37,315 nt of DNA from Bacteroidales bacterium UBA5833 (GCA_002433025.1 DJGZ01000062.1:1-37315), one strand, 5' to 3'; numbered from the stretch's first letter, positions 16,846 through 26,006 are shown. The notes: a model not told the origin generated them from the sequence alone. Numbers and translations are program-made.

Positions 16846-17555
16846 GAAAAGCGCTAGCCAGTCTGATTGCATCCCTGATACTGATTACCAGCTACCAGTC
16901 GTCAGCCCAGGAGCTGAAGGCCGGAATTTATGGCGGGTACGGGTCATACAACCTGAAAGATCTGAAAGCTTTTCAGGACGAAATCAGCAACCATCCCAAC
17001 CTGCCTCCCTTATCCCAAACCGCCTCATTTCCCGGTTATCTGACCTATAGTGGTTTTCTGGCACTCACCACAAAAGACTTCTCTCAATTGCTATTTGACA
17101 TCAGTTATCAATACACCGGTGCCCGCAGTTTTTACGGAGATTATTCGGGTTATTACCGCATGAGCATGCAGCTGAAGGGTTTGCGCACAGGCATGCAGTA
17201 TCGCATTCCGGTTTCCCGGGGAGAGCGATGGGGAAGCCATTTTGGCGTTGGAGGCGGCACAACTTCAGGCTGGCTCCGTTTCGATGAAAACCTGGAGATT
17301 ACAGGAGCGGAAGAATTCAGTGAGAACCTGTCATTTGTCGCCCTGAATTTTTTTGGTGAGGCTGCGCTGTCAGGATATTATCAGCTAACTGATAAAATCA
17401 GCCTGGAAATGCTGGCCGGCTATGAATACAACATCCCCGGCCGTCTGAAATGGTCGGAAAACAAAAAAGCCTATTTACAGAACCAGGAAAAGCAGCCGGT
17501 CAGGGTCGACTGGTCGGGAATCAGATTCAGGATGGGGGCTGCCTATCATTTTTAG
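16842..17555 (+). CDS. Outer-membrane beta-barrel protein coupled to the lipoprotein
   Basis: The 237-residue product has a signal peptide (MRKALASLIASLILITSYQS, then SAQ-E). The rest is barrel-like: LKAGIYGGYGSYNL, FSQLLFDISYQYTGARS, LKGLRTGMQYRIP, GSHFGVGGGTTSGW, SFVALNFFGEAALSGYYQL, LEMLAGYEYNIPG and terminal GIRFRMGAAYHF with the C-terminal Phe signature. It resembles the OMP_b-brl/PorT-like small barrels of Bacteroidota, though no family is certain. Its ATG lies inside the last codons of the lipoprotein gene (ATGA overlap). The pair is followed by a bidirectional terminator. Confidence 0.78.
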   Translation: MRKALASLIASLILITSYQSSAQELKAGIYGGYGSYNLKDLKAFQDEISNHPNLPPLSQTASFPGYLTYSGFLALTTKDFSQLLFDISYQYTGARSFYGDYSGYYRMSMQLKGLRTGMQYRIPVSRGERWGSHFGVGGGTTSGWLRFDENLEITGAEEFSENLSFVALNFFGEAALSGYYQLTDKISLEMLAGYEYNIPGRLKWSENKKAYLQNQEKQPVRVDWSGIRFRMGAAYHF

Positions 17556-17588
17556 CAAGAATGAGCGTTTAGCTCTACAACCCTTACA

Positions 17589-17619
17589 AAAAAACCGGAG
17601 CAATGAACTCCGGTTTTTT
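17589..17619. terminator. Bidirectional terminator between the OMP gene and gyrB
   Basis: CCGGAG (17595-17600) pairs with CTCCGG (17608-17613) around a 7-nt loop. The stem is flanked by six As on the left and six Ts on the right, so it gives a hairpin plus U-tract on either strand. It lies between two converging genes ending at 17555 and 17642. Confidence 0.85.
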
Positions 17620-17641
17620 CGTTTTGATGCGCCTGCAAATA

Positions 17642-19636
17642 TCAGGCATCAATTTTCGCATATTTCGCATTTTTCTCAATGAACTCACGGCGTGGCGGCA
17701 CTTCATCGCCCATAAGCATGGAGAAGATACGGTCGGCTTCGGTACCGTTTTCGATGGTAACCTGGCGCAGGGTCCGGAATTCAGGGTTCATGGTAGTCAG
17801 CCATAGTTGCTCTGCGTTCATTTCTCCCAAACCTTTATAGCGCTGAATGTGCACATTGCTCTCCTTGCCGGTGCCTGTCAACTCTGCTACCGTAGCCACC
17901 CGCTCTTCCTCCGACCAGCAATAGCGTTCATTATTGCCTTTACGGATCAGATACAGCGGGGGTGTGGCAATGTAGACATAGCCGTTTTCGATCAGTTCGC
18001 GCATATACCTGAAGAAGAAAGTGAGGATCAATGTGGCGATGTGACTTCCGTCCACGTCGGCATCGGTCATGATTACCACCTTGTGGTAACGTAATTTTGA
18101 AAGGTTGAGTGCCTTGCTGTCCTCTTCAGTTCCAACCGAAACGCCCAATGCGGTATAAATATTTTTGATTTCCTCGCTATCGAAAATCTTATGCTGCATG
18201 GCTTTTTCCACGTTAAGGATTTTACCCCTGAGCGGAAGTATGGCCTGAAAGCGCCGGTCGCGGCCCTGCTTGGCGGTTCCCCCTGCTGAATCTCCCTCCA
18301 CAAGGTAGATTTCGCAGAGTTCGGGATCTCTTTCGCTGCAGTCGGACAGTTTACCCGGTAGACCCGAGCCGGAGAGCACATTTTTACGCTGCACCAGCTC
18401 CCTGGCCTTCCTTGCTGCATGACGGGCCGTTGCTGCGAGGATCACCTTGTTGACAATGGTGCGGGCCTCTTTAGGGTGTTCTTCAAGGTAATAATTCAGA
18501 AGTTCAGAAACAAGGGTATCCACAGCCCCCATCACCTCATTATTTCCGAGCTTGGTTTTGGTTTGCCCTTCAAACTGGGGCTCCTGCACCTTTACGGAGA
18601 TAATTGCCGTCAATCCTTCGCGGAAGTCATCCCCGTTGATGTCAAACTTCAGTTTGGCCAGCATCCCCGACTTGTCAGCATAGCCTTTCAGGGTTCTGGT
18701 AAGCGCCCTGCGAAAACCGGCCAGATGGGTTCCGCCTTCATGGGTATTAATGTTGTTGACATAAGAGTGGATGTTTTCGCTGAATGAGGTATTGTACTGC
18801 ATCGAAATCTCAACGGGAATATCATTTTTCTCCCCTTCGATATAAATCGGTTCCGGCATCAGTTTTTCGCGCATGCCATCCAGATATTCGATAAAATCGC
18901 GCAGACCGTTTTCCGAATAGAATGAAAACCCGGGATGATTCCCGTTTTCGTCCGTTTCACGTTCATCAGTAATAGAAAGGCGGATTCCTTTATTCAGAAA
19001 AGCGAGTTCGCGCAGGCGGGAACTCAGTATCTCAAGATCATAAACATCATTGGTAAAAATTGAGGTATCCGGCTTAAAATGAACCGTTGTACCCGTTTTT
19101 CCGGTAGTGCCGGCTTCCCTCACCGGGTAGAGCGGCTTACCGATTGAGTATTCCTGTTCAAAGATCTTTCCTTCGCGGTATACGGTTACCTTCAGCATCG
19201 AAGACAGGGCATTCACACAGGAAACACCTACTCCGTGCAAACCGCCGGAAACCTTATAGGAGCCCTTATCAAACTTTCCACCGGCATGCAGCACCGTCAT
19301 GACCACTTCAAGGGCCGAACGTTTCTCCTTTTCATGCAAATCGGTAGGAATTCCACGGCCATTATCCGAAACAGTGATAGAATTGTCGGGATGAATAAAC
19401 ACCTCTATGCTATCGCAATAGCCGGCCAGCGCCTCATCAATTGAGTTGTCAATAACCTCATATACAAGGTGATGCAACCCCCTGGATCCAATATCACCGA
19501 TATACATGGCAGGGCGCTTACGAACCGCTTCAAGACCTTCAAGAACCTGGATGTTTTCAGCAGTATAATTGCCATTGCCGTTGCCGTTTCCATTTCCACT
19601 TCCGGCAGCGATGGCCTCTTTATTTAATTCACTCAT
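17642..19636 (-). CDS. gyrB: DNA gyrase subunit B
   Basis: The 664-residue protein is the ATPase subunit of gyrase, which introduces negative supercoils together with GyrA. The GHKL ATPase domain has E60/N64 in LVYEVIDNSIDEAL, the DNGRGIP motif (91-97) and GGLHGVGVSCVNAL (131-144). The transducer has the QTK loop (358-360). The TOPRIM domain has EGDSAGG (447-453) and DADVDG (525-530). RYKGLGEMNAEQLW (599-612) and the C-terminal RREFIEKNAKYAKIDA are typical of GyrB rather than ParE. The length matches the short Bacteroidota GyrB. Odd point: residues 14-23 are five Gly-Asn repeats inserted before the usual YTAENIQVLEGLEAVRKRP start. A perfect -7 box lies 32 bp upstream. Confidence 0.97.
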   Translation of the reverse strand: MSELNKEAIAAGSGNGNGNGNGNYTAENIQVLEGLEAVRKRPAMYIGDIGSRGLHHLVYEVIDNSIDEALAGYCDSIEVFIHPDNSITVSDNGRGIPTDLHEKEKRSALEVVMTVLHAGGKFDKGSYKVSGGLHGVGVSCVNALSSMLKVTVYREGKIFEQEYSIGKPLYPVREAGTTGKTGTTVHFKPDTSIFTNDVYDLEILSSRLRELAFLNKGIRLSITDERETDENGNHPGFSFYSENGLRDFIEYLDGMREKLMPEPIYIEGEKNDIPVEISMQYNTSFSENIHSYVNNINTHEGGTHLAGFRRALTRTLKGYADKSGMLAKLKFDINGDDFREGLTAIISVKVQEPQFEGQTKTKLGNNEVMGAVDTLVSELLNYYLEEHPKEARTIVNKVILAATARHAARKARELVQRKNVLSGSGLPGKLSDCSERDPELCEIYLVEGDSAGGTAKQGRDRRFQAILPLRGKILNVEKAMQHKIFDSEEIKNIYTALGVSVGTEEDSKALNLSKLRYHKVVIMTDADVDGSHIATLILTFFFRYMRELIENGYVYIATPPLYLIRKGNNERYCWSEEERVATVAELTGTGKESNVHIQRYKGLGEMNAEQLWLTTMNPEFRTLRQVTIENGTEADRIFSMLMGDEVPPRREFIEKNAKYAKIDA
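19568..19597 (-). repeat. Gly-Asn hexanucleotide repeat in the gyrB N-terminus
   Basis: Five consecutive 6-bp units of the form GGN-AAY encode (Gly-Asn)5 at residues 14-23, just upstream of the conserved ATPase domain. The codons vary (GGA/GGC, AAT/AAC), so the repeat is imperfect at DNA level. Confidence 0.85.
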
Positions 19637-19668
19637 ATTCAGTAAAATAGTAAATTTTAGTTAACAAG

Positions 19669-19676
19669 CAAAGGTA
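19669..19676 (-). promoter_or_regulatory. -7 box for gyrB
   Basis: The minus-strand reading is TACCTTTG, a perfect TAnnTTTG box, 32 bp before the ATG at 19636. There is no TTG at the ideal -33 spacing. Confidence 0.55.
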
Positions 19677-19768
19677 ATCATTTAATCAATTCAAACCACG
19701 GAATCATACATCCTGAATTGTGCAAGTTATTAACAAAAAATAGGCCGCATTGCATCACAGCCAGCCAG

Positions 19769-19792
19769 GCCTCAGCGGCATTGCCCTGAGGC
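19769..19792 (-). terminator. Hairpin downstream of the barrel gene, possible weak terminator
   Basis: GCCTCAG (19769-19775) and CTGAGGC (19786-19792) form a perfect 7-bp stem with a 10-nt loop, 67 bp after the end of the minus-strand barrel gene. No U-tract follows on the minus strand, so termination is uncertain. Confidence 0.3.
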
Positions 19793-19859
19793 AGTAATTT
19801 TACAAATGGATGGTACCTGAAAAGCGGAAAAAATACTGAGGCAGATCTGAGTGCTGCGG

Positions 19860-21560
19860 CTAAAATGAATAAGCTATGCCGCCAAGCACGTTAAAACGGT
19901 ATCCGGGGTAATTATACCATTTATAGGCACGCACACCGGTAACATTATTCAGGTTCAGGAATGCCGACAACTGCCGGGTATAACGGTACTCCAGTCCCAG
20001 GCTAATATCAGTGTAGCCCTTTATCCGGTAGGCCCTGACTTCTCCATCCTCATCCTCAAGTCTTGCATATTGTTTACCACTGGCAGTAACCGCAGCACGC
20101 GCAATAACTTTATTTCCGAGATTGTAATAGGCTTCCGCACCCAGGGTTGTCGCCGGTTTATGCCAGGGCTGAAGCTCATGCTGCATATTCCATTTTTCGA
20201 AAGCGGCAAAAGCTTTAATCTTAACACGCTCAGCAGTGTGATATTCGGCTTCGAACCTGCCGGCAATCAAATTTGCATCATCGTAAATCGGAATAAAACG
20301 GCTGAACGGTGCCTGGGAAAAATCATTCACAAAGAAAGCTTCATTACCAATAACTCCTGTCCTGAAAGAGGCATAAAGATTGATGTGCTTCCCGGCCCTG
20401 GCCGCTGCTCCGGCATAAAAAACAAATCGTTCGCGGGTATATTGTAAAGGCAGCACCGATTGAATAAACGGGTTTTGTTCCGCGAGCAGATCAAATCCCT
20501 TCCTTTGCAGGCCGCCGGTGATTCCGGCATAGATGCTCAGGACATCTTCAACAACGTTCAACCTCGCTTCGGCGAAGGGGAACATATATGCCTTTGAAAC
20601 GGAATCTCCCTGAAACGTAAAATTCAGGCCCAGTTTAAATGTGTACTCATTAAATCCTGTCGCAATAAACGGCCGCACACTGACCAGTGTGCTGCTCTGT
20701 TTCAGCGTAGAATCCTTGTATCCGGCGAAGTCCATTGATGTTTCAAGACCCAGTTGCTGGAAATCCGTAAAATCAAATAGTTCAAACCGTTTATCTGCCG
20801 CCCCCTGCAGGCTGAATGTTGTTTCGCGCGTTTTGAATTTGTCTGCAATGTTTCTGAAACCCAACGTCAGCTGATGATTCAGCTTATCTTCATCCGCATA
20901 GTTTGACCTGATGTCAACAGAAGCATTAAGCCTGTTAAAATGCTGCTTCAGCATATCATCCGGAAAGAAGCCTTCAGATTCTGCAGGTTTAAAGCCATAA
21001 TGATGCACCGCATTCCGCCTGAAACCCAGTCTGCCGCTCAGGGTGTGCTGTCCGAAAAACTTCCTGCCCTGCAATTGTATCAGGTTCACGCTGTTTCCGC
21101 TTTCGGCATAATCCTTTATCTCACCCGAAGATGACAGATGCTTCAGGTGTAATCCAAGCTGAAAAGATTTTGATTGAAGTGAGCTTGCCCGGAATTCCGC
21201 GTAAGGGGTGGTATAATTCCCGAACCCTACGCGGGCATAGTTCCGTAAAAGCTTTTTCTGAGGCTCACCTACCAACCGCACGGCCGGAATGGATTCAGGG
21301 CTCAGCTTAGTTTCCATCTGCACCGGCGTCACCGAATAAGACATTACAGGCAATTTTACTTCAGTTTCGGAAGCTGCCGGATTTATATTGATCTTATTAA
21401 CATCCGGAATTGAAGGCTCATAGGCTGCCACCACAGTCACCTGCTCATTGATTCCCTGTCCTGGCAAAAGATTCCAGGCTCCATTGATCATTACAAGCAT
21501 GGCCAGCAACAAAGGTTTAGCTGACCTGATCCGGAATTTGGCACTCAAATATTTTTTCAT
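19860..21560 (-). CDS. Outer-membrane beta-barrel protein (TonB-receptor-like barrel, no plug seen)
   Basis: The 566-residue product has a long signal region (hydrophobic LLLAMLVMINGAWNLLPGQG, about 17-36). A periplasmic segment of ~80 residues follows, containing VTVVAAYEPSIPDVNKI and VMSYSVTPVQMETKL. From about residue 105 (NYARVGFGNYTTPYAEFRAS) to the end there are amphipathic strands ending in YRFNVLGGIAYSF. The barrel part resembles TonB-dependent receptors, but no plug motifs (RG..., VEV..GP, GG.INI) are present, so it is probably not a TonB importer in the usual sense. It follows the TPR gene by 54 bp on the same strand, suggesting an operon and a joint envelope function. A product name beyond barrel protein is not justified. 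Confidence 0.8.
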   Translation of the reverse strand: MKKYLSAKFRIRSAKPLLLAMLVMINGAWNLLPGQGINEQVTVVAAYEPSIPDVNKININPAASETEVKLPVMSYSVTPVQMETKLSPESIPAVRLVGEPQKKLLRNYARVGFGNYTTPYAEFRASSLQSKSFQLGLHLKHLSSSGEIKDYAESGNSVNLIQLQGRKFFGQHTLSGRLGFRRNAVHHYGFKPAESEGFFPDDMLKQHFNRLNASVDIRSNYADEDKLNHQLTLGFRNIADKFKTRETTFSLQGAADKRFELFDFTDFQQLGLETSMDFAGYKDSTLKQSSTLVSVRPFIATGFNEYTFKLGLNFTFQGDSVSKAYMFPFAEARLNVVEDVLSIYAGITGGLQRKGFDLLAEQNPFIQSVLPLQYTRERFVFYAGAAARAGKHINLYASFRTGVIGNEAFFVNDFSQAPFSRFIPIYDDANLIAGRFEAEYHTAERVKIKAFAAFEKWNMQHELQPWHKPATTLGAEAYYNLGNKVIARAAVTASGKQYARLEDEDGEVRAYRIKGYTDISLGLEYRYTRQLSAFLNLNNVTGVRAYKWYNYPGYRFNVLGGIAYSF

Positions 21561-21614
21561 TATTAACCGCTTTTAATCAAAACACATTTAAAATATGGGC
21601 CCCCGGGGCATCAA

Positions 21615-24600
21615 CTATCTGATGATAATCCCTTCCTCATCATCAAATGTCTTTCCAGTCGGACGGGATGATGATTCTCCGTGATTAATCCGCTCAAGTT
21701 TGTCAGCAGCGATTTTCCTGAGGTCCTCCCCTTCATAATTATCGATGATGCTCTGAAGGGTTTGTCTGGCCTGGAATACATTGCCGGTTTTTATATAAAC
21801 ATCCGAGAGGAGGATAAATGAACGTGCCACCCAATAGTCGTAGGATGCATAATCACCGCTGAGTTTGAATATCTGTGATTCAGCGGCTGTATAATCCTTT
21901 TGTTCATAACTGATTGCAGCCAGGTTGAAGAGTGCTTCAGCACCTGCTTCACCCTGCGAAAGTTTCATAACATTTTCGAAAGAAGTCCTTGCAGCCTCAT
22001 ACCGTTGCAACGACATATAGGATTTGCCGGTAATAAGATGGGTTTCTGCTGCCAGGTTGGGTGAAAGCCGCTCTGTTTCAAGCACTTTTTGTCCCTTCTG
22101 AACGGCAATCCCGTGATTTCCCAGGTAGAAGTTGCAGCGCATCTGCCCGAGGTATGACTCCTGCAGACTGGCCGGGTTTTCCGCATTCTCTTCAAGCCGC
22201 TCATACATCTGAAGGGCTTTGGCATAATCTTTCTTCCTGAAGAGGATCTCAGCGGCTTTCAGCGCCGAATTTTCGGTGTACCCGGTGCGGGGTTTTGACA
22301 GGATGAATTCATAGCTTTTCAGCGCTTCAGCATGATTGCCGGCGCGGCTTTCACAGTCTGCCTTAAAATAATTCGCTTTCACAGAAAAGATTCCATTGGG
22401 AAATTTATCCAGATATGAAGAAAAGCCCGGGATGGCTTTACTGCAATCCCCGGCCATATACCTGCCTTCAACTGCAATAAACGTAAGGGAATCCTGTTCC
22501 GAACGGGTTATGTTTGCAAACGGAATATCCTGAGAATAATTAACATAAGCATCAACCTGGTTCATGTCAACATAGATGTTTTTAATTACCGCCAGGGCTT
22601 CGCGCGATTCAGGAGTGGCAGGATAATCTTTGACCACTTTTTTGAAAGTCTCCAGGGCTTGCTGATTGCGGTTCGTATTGTAATAGATCAGGCCTGTGTT
22701 CAGCAGCGAGCGTTTTACAAAGCTGCTGTTCGGATGATCCGCGACCAGTTTTCTGAATGTCTGCAGTGCTTCTTCATTCTGATTAAGGGTCATCTGCGCC
22801 TGGCCAATTTCAAAGCGGGCATCATCGTTATAGGGGGATCTCGGGAAATCGTTGAGCAGCTTCTGAAGAGAGACAATTTTCTGCCTGATATTACCGGTAA
22901 CGCCCACCGCAAGAGATTTCTGATAGAGGGCATAATCAGCATCGGCCGTCTTTGCGCCAATCACCTGATCATAACCGGCAATGGCATCCTGATATTGCTT
23001 TTGCATAAAAAAAGCATCGGCCAAACGCAACCTGGCATCGTTCATCATTTTTTTATCCGCCGGGCGGCTCTCGATAAACCGGCTGAATGCCTGGGCAGCC
23101 TGACTGTAATTTTTCTGTTTAAGCATGGCATAACCCAGGTTGTAGCTGGCCGAAGCGTACGCGGTGTGATTCTTAGCCCCCGGAGCATTTTGAAAATTCC
23201 TGTAATAGGCCGCTGCCTGATCGTACTGCCCAAGCCTGTAATAGGATTCTCCGGCCCAGAAGGTGGCGCCTGCAGCGATCAGTTCATCACTTTTATGTTC
23301 GGCAGACTTTTTAAACATACCGATAGCATCAAAAAACTGATTATCAGCAAATAGTTCAAGACCACGGTAATAGGTAATTTTCTGATAAATTTCGTTTTGC
23401 GCCGGCGTACGCTTTTTGACATTCTCAAGGGTTGAGAGGGCTTCCCGGTAATTACGCGTTACAAGATAGAGGTTGGCGAGGTAGGTGTAGGCTTCATCCC
23501 TTCGGGGCGATGAAGGGTATTCGGCAAGGTACTGCTGCAGCGCCCTGATGGCTTCATTGTATGGATTGTATGACAGCTCTATCGACAGTTTTGCATAATT
23601 GAAAAGGGCATCTTCCGCGAGCGCCGATTTAACCGGCACCTTCCAGGCCGACAAGAAGGCGTTGGAGGCAAACTGTTTCCGGGATGTTTTCAGGTAACTG
23701 TCGCCTAAGTGGTACCAGGCATTCTGCGAAAGGCTGTCGTCTCCGCCGGCCACCTGCTGAAATTCAGGAATGGCCTTTTCAAACTCACCGGTTTTGTAGT
23801 AAGAGTAAGCCAGGATATAACTTTCCTCGCGCGAGAATTTCCCCCTTGAAAGCTTCCTGTATTCTTCCAGTAGGTTAATGGCTTCCTGAAAATTGCCCCG
23901 CTTGTAATTCACATCGGCGACCAACCGCAGAATTTCATTGGTACGCTTGTTACGCTGTCCTTTCAGATAAGGCCGGGCCAGCTCAAGCAATTCATCATAC
24001 CGTCCCTGCATGTAATAAATCTGGATGATATAGTAGGGCACCACCGACTTGAACGTCTCATCCTTTCCCAGTTTCTGGAAGTCGCGAAGGGCCGTTTCAT
24101 ATTTTCCGTCAGCATACATGATGTGCGCATAATAATAGGTTGCAGGCCCGGTATAACGGGTCTGCTGTTCCTTGATCCTGTAGAAAGCATCTGCAGCCTT
24201 GTCAAAATCGTCCTGCTTAAAATGGCAGTATCCCTGCTTAAAGGTAAATTCGGCCTGCTCTTCGGTATTCATGTCAAACTTGTCTACCTGCTGATAAGCG
24301 TCAAGCGCACTTCTGAAACTGTTGTTACGGAAATAAAGATTTCCCAGTTGAAACCAGACCCGGTTGGTGCGGGTGTTTTCGGGGTGTTTTTCAAGGAACT
24401 CTTTAAGCAGGGCCGGGGCGTCGGCATGCTGCAATTCGGCTGCGCTAACGGCAGTATAGTAGTCCTTTTCCACATCATAAGCGAGTAGCAGATCGGAAGG
24501 CGTCTGCAGCATGCTGTAGTGGTCTCTTACAGATCCGTATTTTTCCTTATTAAATAAATCTGACGCTGTAGTTATTCCTGCTGCCGGTTCCTGCCTGGCA

Positions 24601-24677
24601 ACGGTTTGCTGGGCCATTCCACTGAAGCTGAAGAATACAGGCAAAGCAGCAATGATGGCAATAAAATTCCTTCTCAT
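21615..24677 (-). CDS. Large secreted tetratricopeptide-repeat protein
   Basis: The 1020-residue protein has a signal peptide (MRRNFIAIIAALPVFFSFSGMAQ) and TPR units filling almost all of the mature part. Recognisable 34-residue repeats include LGNLYFRNNSFRSALDAYQQV, FKQGYCHFKQDDFDKAADAF, ILAYSYYKTGEFEKAIPEFQ, NLGYAMLKQKNYSQAAQAF, FEIGQAQMTLNQNEEALQTF and LNTGLIYYNTNRNQQALETF. It is a periplasmic or outer-membrane-associated scaffold, in the manner of BamD/YbgF-type proteins but far longer. I chose the ATG at 24677 because it gives a clean signal peptide; in-frame codons further upstream (to 24755) read across the AT-rich regulatory region. It is upstream of the plugless barrel gene and likely transcribed with it. 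The partner and function are not known. Confidence 0.9.
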   Translation of the reverse strand: MRRNFIAIIAALPVFFSFSGMAQQTVARQEPAAGITTASDLFNKEKYGSVRDHYSMLQTPSDLLLAYDVEKDYYTAVSAAELQHADAPALLKEFLEKHPENTRTNRVWFQLGNLYFRNNSFRSALDAYQQVDKFDMNTEEQAEFTFKQGYCHFKQDDFDKAADAFYRIKEQQTRYTGPATYYYAHIMYADGKYETALRDFQKLGKDETFKSVVPYYIIQIYYMQGRYDELLELARPYLKGQRNKRTNEILRLVADVNYKRGNFQEAINLLEEYRKLSRGKFSREESYILAYSYYKTGEFEKAIPEFQQVAGGDDSLSQNAWYHLGDSYLKTSRKQFASNAFLSAWKVPVKSALAEDALFNYAKLSIELSYNPYNEAIRALQQYLAEYPSSPRRDEAYTYLANLYLVTRNYREALSTLENVKKRTPAQNEIYQKITYYRGLELFADNQFFDAIGMFKKSAEHKSDELIAAGATFWAGESYYRLGQYDQAAAYYRNFQNAPGAKNHTAYASASYNLGYAMLKQKNYSQAAQAFSRFIESRPADKKMMNDARLRLADAFFMQKQYQDAIAGYDQVIGAKTADADYALYQKSLAVGVTGNIRQKIVSLQKLLNDFPRSPYNDDARFEIGQAQMTLNQNEEALQTFRKLVADHPNSSFVKRSLLNTGLIYYNTNRNQQALETFKKVVKDYPATPESREALAVIKNIYVDMNQVDAYVNYSQDIPFANITRSEQDSLTFIAVEGRYMAGDCSKAIPGFSSYLDKFPNGIFSVKANYFKADCESRAGNHAEALKSYEFILSKPRTGYTENSALKAAEILFRKKDYAKALQMYERLEENAENPASLQESYLGQMRCNFYLGNHGIAVQKGQKVLETERLSPNLAAETHLITGKSYMSLQRYEAARTSFENVMKLSQGEAGAEALFNLAAISYEQKDYTAAESQIFKLSGDYASYDYWVARSFILLSDVYIKTGNVFQARQTLQSIIDNYEGEDLRKIAADKLERINHGESSSRPTGKTFDDEEGIIIR

Positions 24678-24742
24678 ACCGGACTTCTGTTTGGGCTTTA
24701 AAATTACACCTCCAGTGACTATCATTAAAACTGTTTGATGGG

Positions 24743-24772
24743 TAGTTTTCAACAACGGATGTTTGAAAACTA
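24743..24772 (-). promoter_or_regulatory. 9-bp dyad upstream of the TPR gene
   Basis: TAGTTTTCA (24743-24751) and TGAAAACTA (24764-24772) are a perfect inverted repeat with a 12-bp spacer, 66-95 bp before the TPR start codon. It could be an operator or a leader hairpin. The rest of 24678-24966 holds a 6-bp inverted repeat, GGCATT/AATGCC (24823-24838), and no gene. Confidence 0.35.
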
Positions 24773-24966
24773 ATGGTGAATAAACGCATCAGGCGGCAGG
24801 TTAGTATATTTATCCCGGATTTGGCATTTGTCAATGCCTGAACGGTTAAGGGTTTTTATTCAAAGCAACAAGTATTGCGCTGAACATGCACTTAATCGAA
24901 GCAACCTCAAATCCTGAATAAAAGCCTGCACAGGAGAGCCAAAAAAGCTTGGGGGGCCGGGTAAGA

Positions 24967-25893
24967 TTAATTCCTGACAAATTTTACCACATGCTGAACG
25001 CCTGCAGCATTTACCAGGCGAACAATGTACATGGCCGGTTTCAGGCCATGGATGTCAATGATGACCGGAGTGTCACCCGGCGGTAATTGTATTTGCTCCA
25101 TTAAAGTTCCGTTCATATTTACCAACTGAAGAATGCCTCCATTATCATCAGGACACCTGACTTCCAGCTGCTGCCCGTTATTAACAGCAAACACCCCGAA
25201 AGCAGCGTTCAGGCCCACATCGTTAACCGAAACCGTACCGTATTCGAGCCAGAGATCATCAACCCAGAGTTTGCTCCCTGTTACCGGACTACCGGCAAGG
25301 AGGTTGGATGAAAAAAACATGATGTTCATGGTATCGGGTTGTCCGGGTGTCAGGTAAGCGATCGGGAGCGAGAACTCCTGCCAGTCAGGGTGCTGCCCTC
25401 CGATAGTAAGGTAAGCATATGCCAGCGTATCGCGTGAAACTCCGTTCCAGCGCGAAAGTCCTATTCCCATGATGCAGGAATCATTGGCTGAAGGCAGATA
25501 GCGGAACCATCCCCTGAGCACAACCGGCGCCCCGCTGACCGGTACTCCACCTTCTACGGTTCCCGTCTGGTTGAGGATATCGAGTGTAATTTCGCCAAGC
25601 GAAAGCACACCCGGCATTGTTACCGGCCCTACAATAAAGATGTTATGGGTGATGGTTTCAAGTTTAGCCGAATAAGAACCACCATGAGGATTCGACTGCT
25701 CGCGGGTAACAGGGGTAAAAGTTGTTCCAAGTATGGTTTGATTGATGGTATTCCATCCGACAGGCTCCCCGCCCGACCAATTCTCGAAACCCGGATTCGG
25801 AATGTCCTGCGCCCACAATACTCCTTCCGTATAAGAAATGAAGCAAAATAATATGAAGATGATGTGAACCTTTGACCGTTGCATTATTTTCAT
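24967..25893 (-). CDS. Secreted protein with carbohydrate-binding-like domain and T9SS tail
   Basis: The 308-residue product has a signal peptide ending near LWAQ. The main domain (about 30-225) begins IPNPGFENW and contains GGSYSAKLET, VLRGWFRYLPSANDSC and LWVDDLWLEYG. This is a jelly-roll pattern like the PCMD or CBM-type domains of Bacteroidota surface proteins. The C-terminal ~70 residues (GILQLVNMNGTLMEQIQL, HGLKPAMYIVRLV, VVKFVRN) are a T9SS type A sorting domain. It is therefore exported to the surface or medium, and a sugar ligand is inference. The starts at 25893 or 25884 fit; an earlier ATG at 25920 overlaps the -7 box and is rejected. Confidence 0.85.
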   Translation of the reverse strand: MKIMQRSKVHIIFILFCFISYTEGVLWAQDIPNPGFENWSGGEPVGWNTINQTILGTTFTPVTREQSNPHGGSYSAKLETITHNIFIVGPVTMPGVLSLGEITLDILNQTGTVEGGVPVSGAPVVLRGWFRYLPSANDSCIMGIGLSRWNGVSRDTLAYAYLTIGGQHPDWQEFSLPIAYLTPGQPDTMNIMFFSSNLLAGSPVTGSKLWVDDLWLEYGTVSVNDVGLNAAFGVFAVNNGQQLEVRCPDDNGGILQLVNMNGTLMEQIQLPPGDTPVIIDIHGLKPAMYIVRLVNAAGVQHVVKFVRN

Positions 25894-25917
25894 GATGGCG
25901 CTTGAATGTGTGAGCAG

Positions 25918-25925
25918 CAAAAATA
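25918..25925 (-). promoter_or_regulatory. -7 box for the T9SS-tailed protein gene
   Basis: The minus-strand reading is TATTTTTG, a perfect TAnnTTTG match, 24 bp before the ATG at 25893. It separates this gene from the rnpB terminator upstream. Confidence 0.5.
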
Positions 25926-26006
25926 ATCAGAAAAATAACCGCTTTGTTGATTTCTGGTTCAGGATTCGTGCCCGGTATATGCATGCTGAAGGCAAGTCAG
26001 GAGGAG

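Noticed and set aside
24807..24834. Sigma-70-like TTGACA and TAAATA spaced by 16 bp on the minus strand
   Set aside because: The Bacteroidota primary sigma factor uses TTG/TAnnTTTG, so the E. coli-type match is probably chance in AT-rich DNA.
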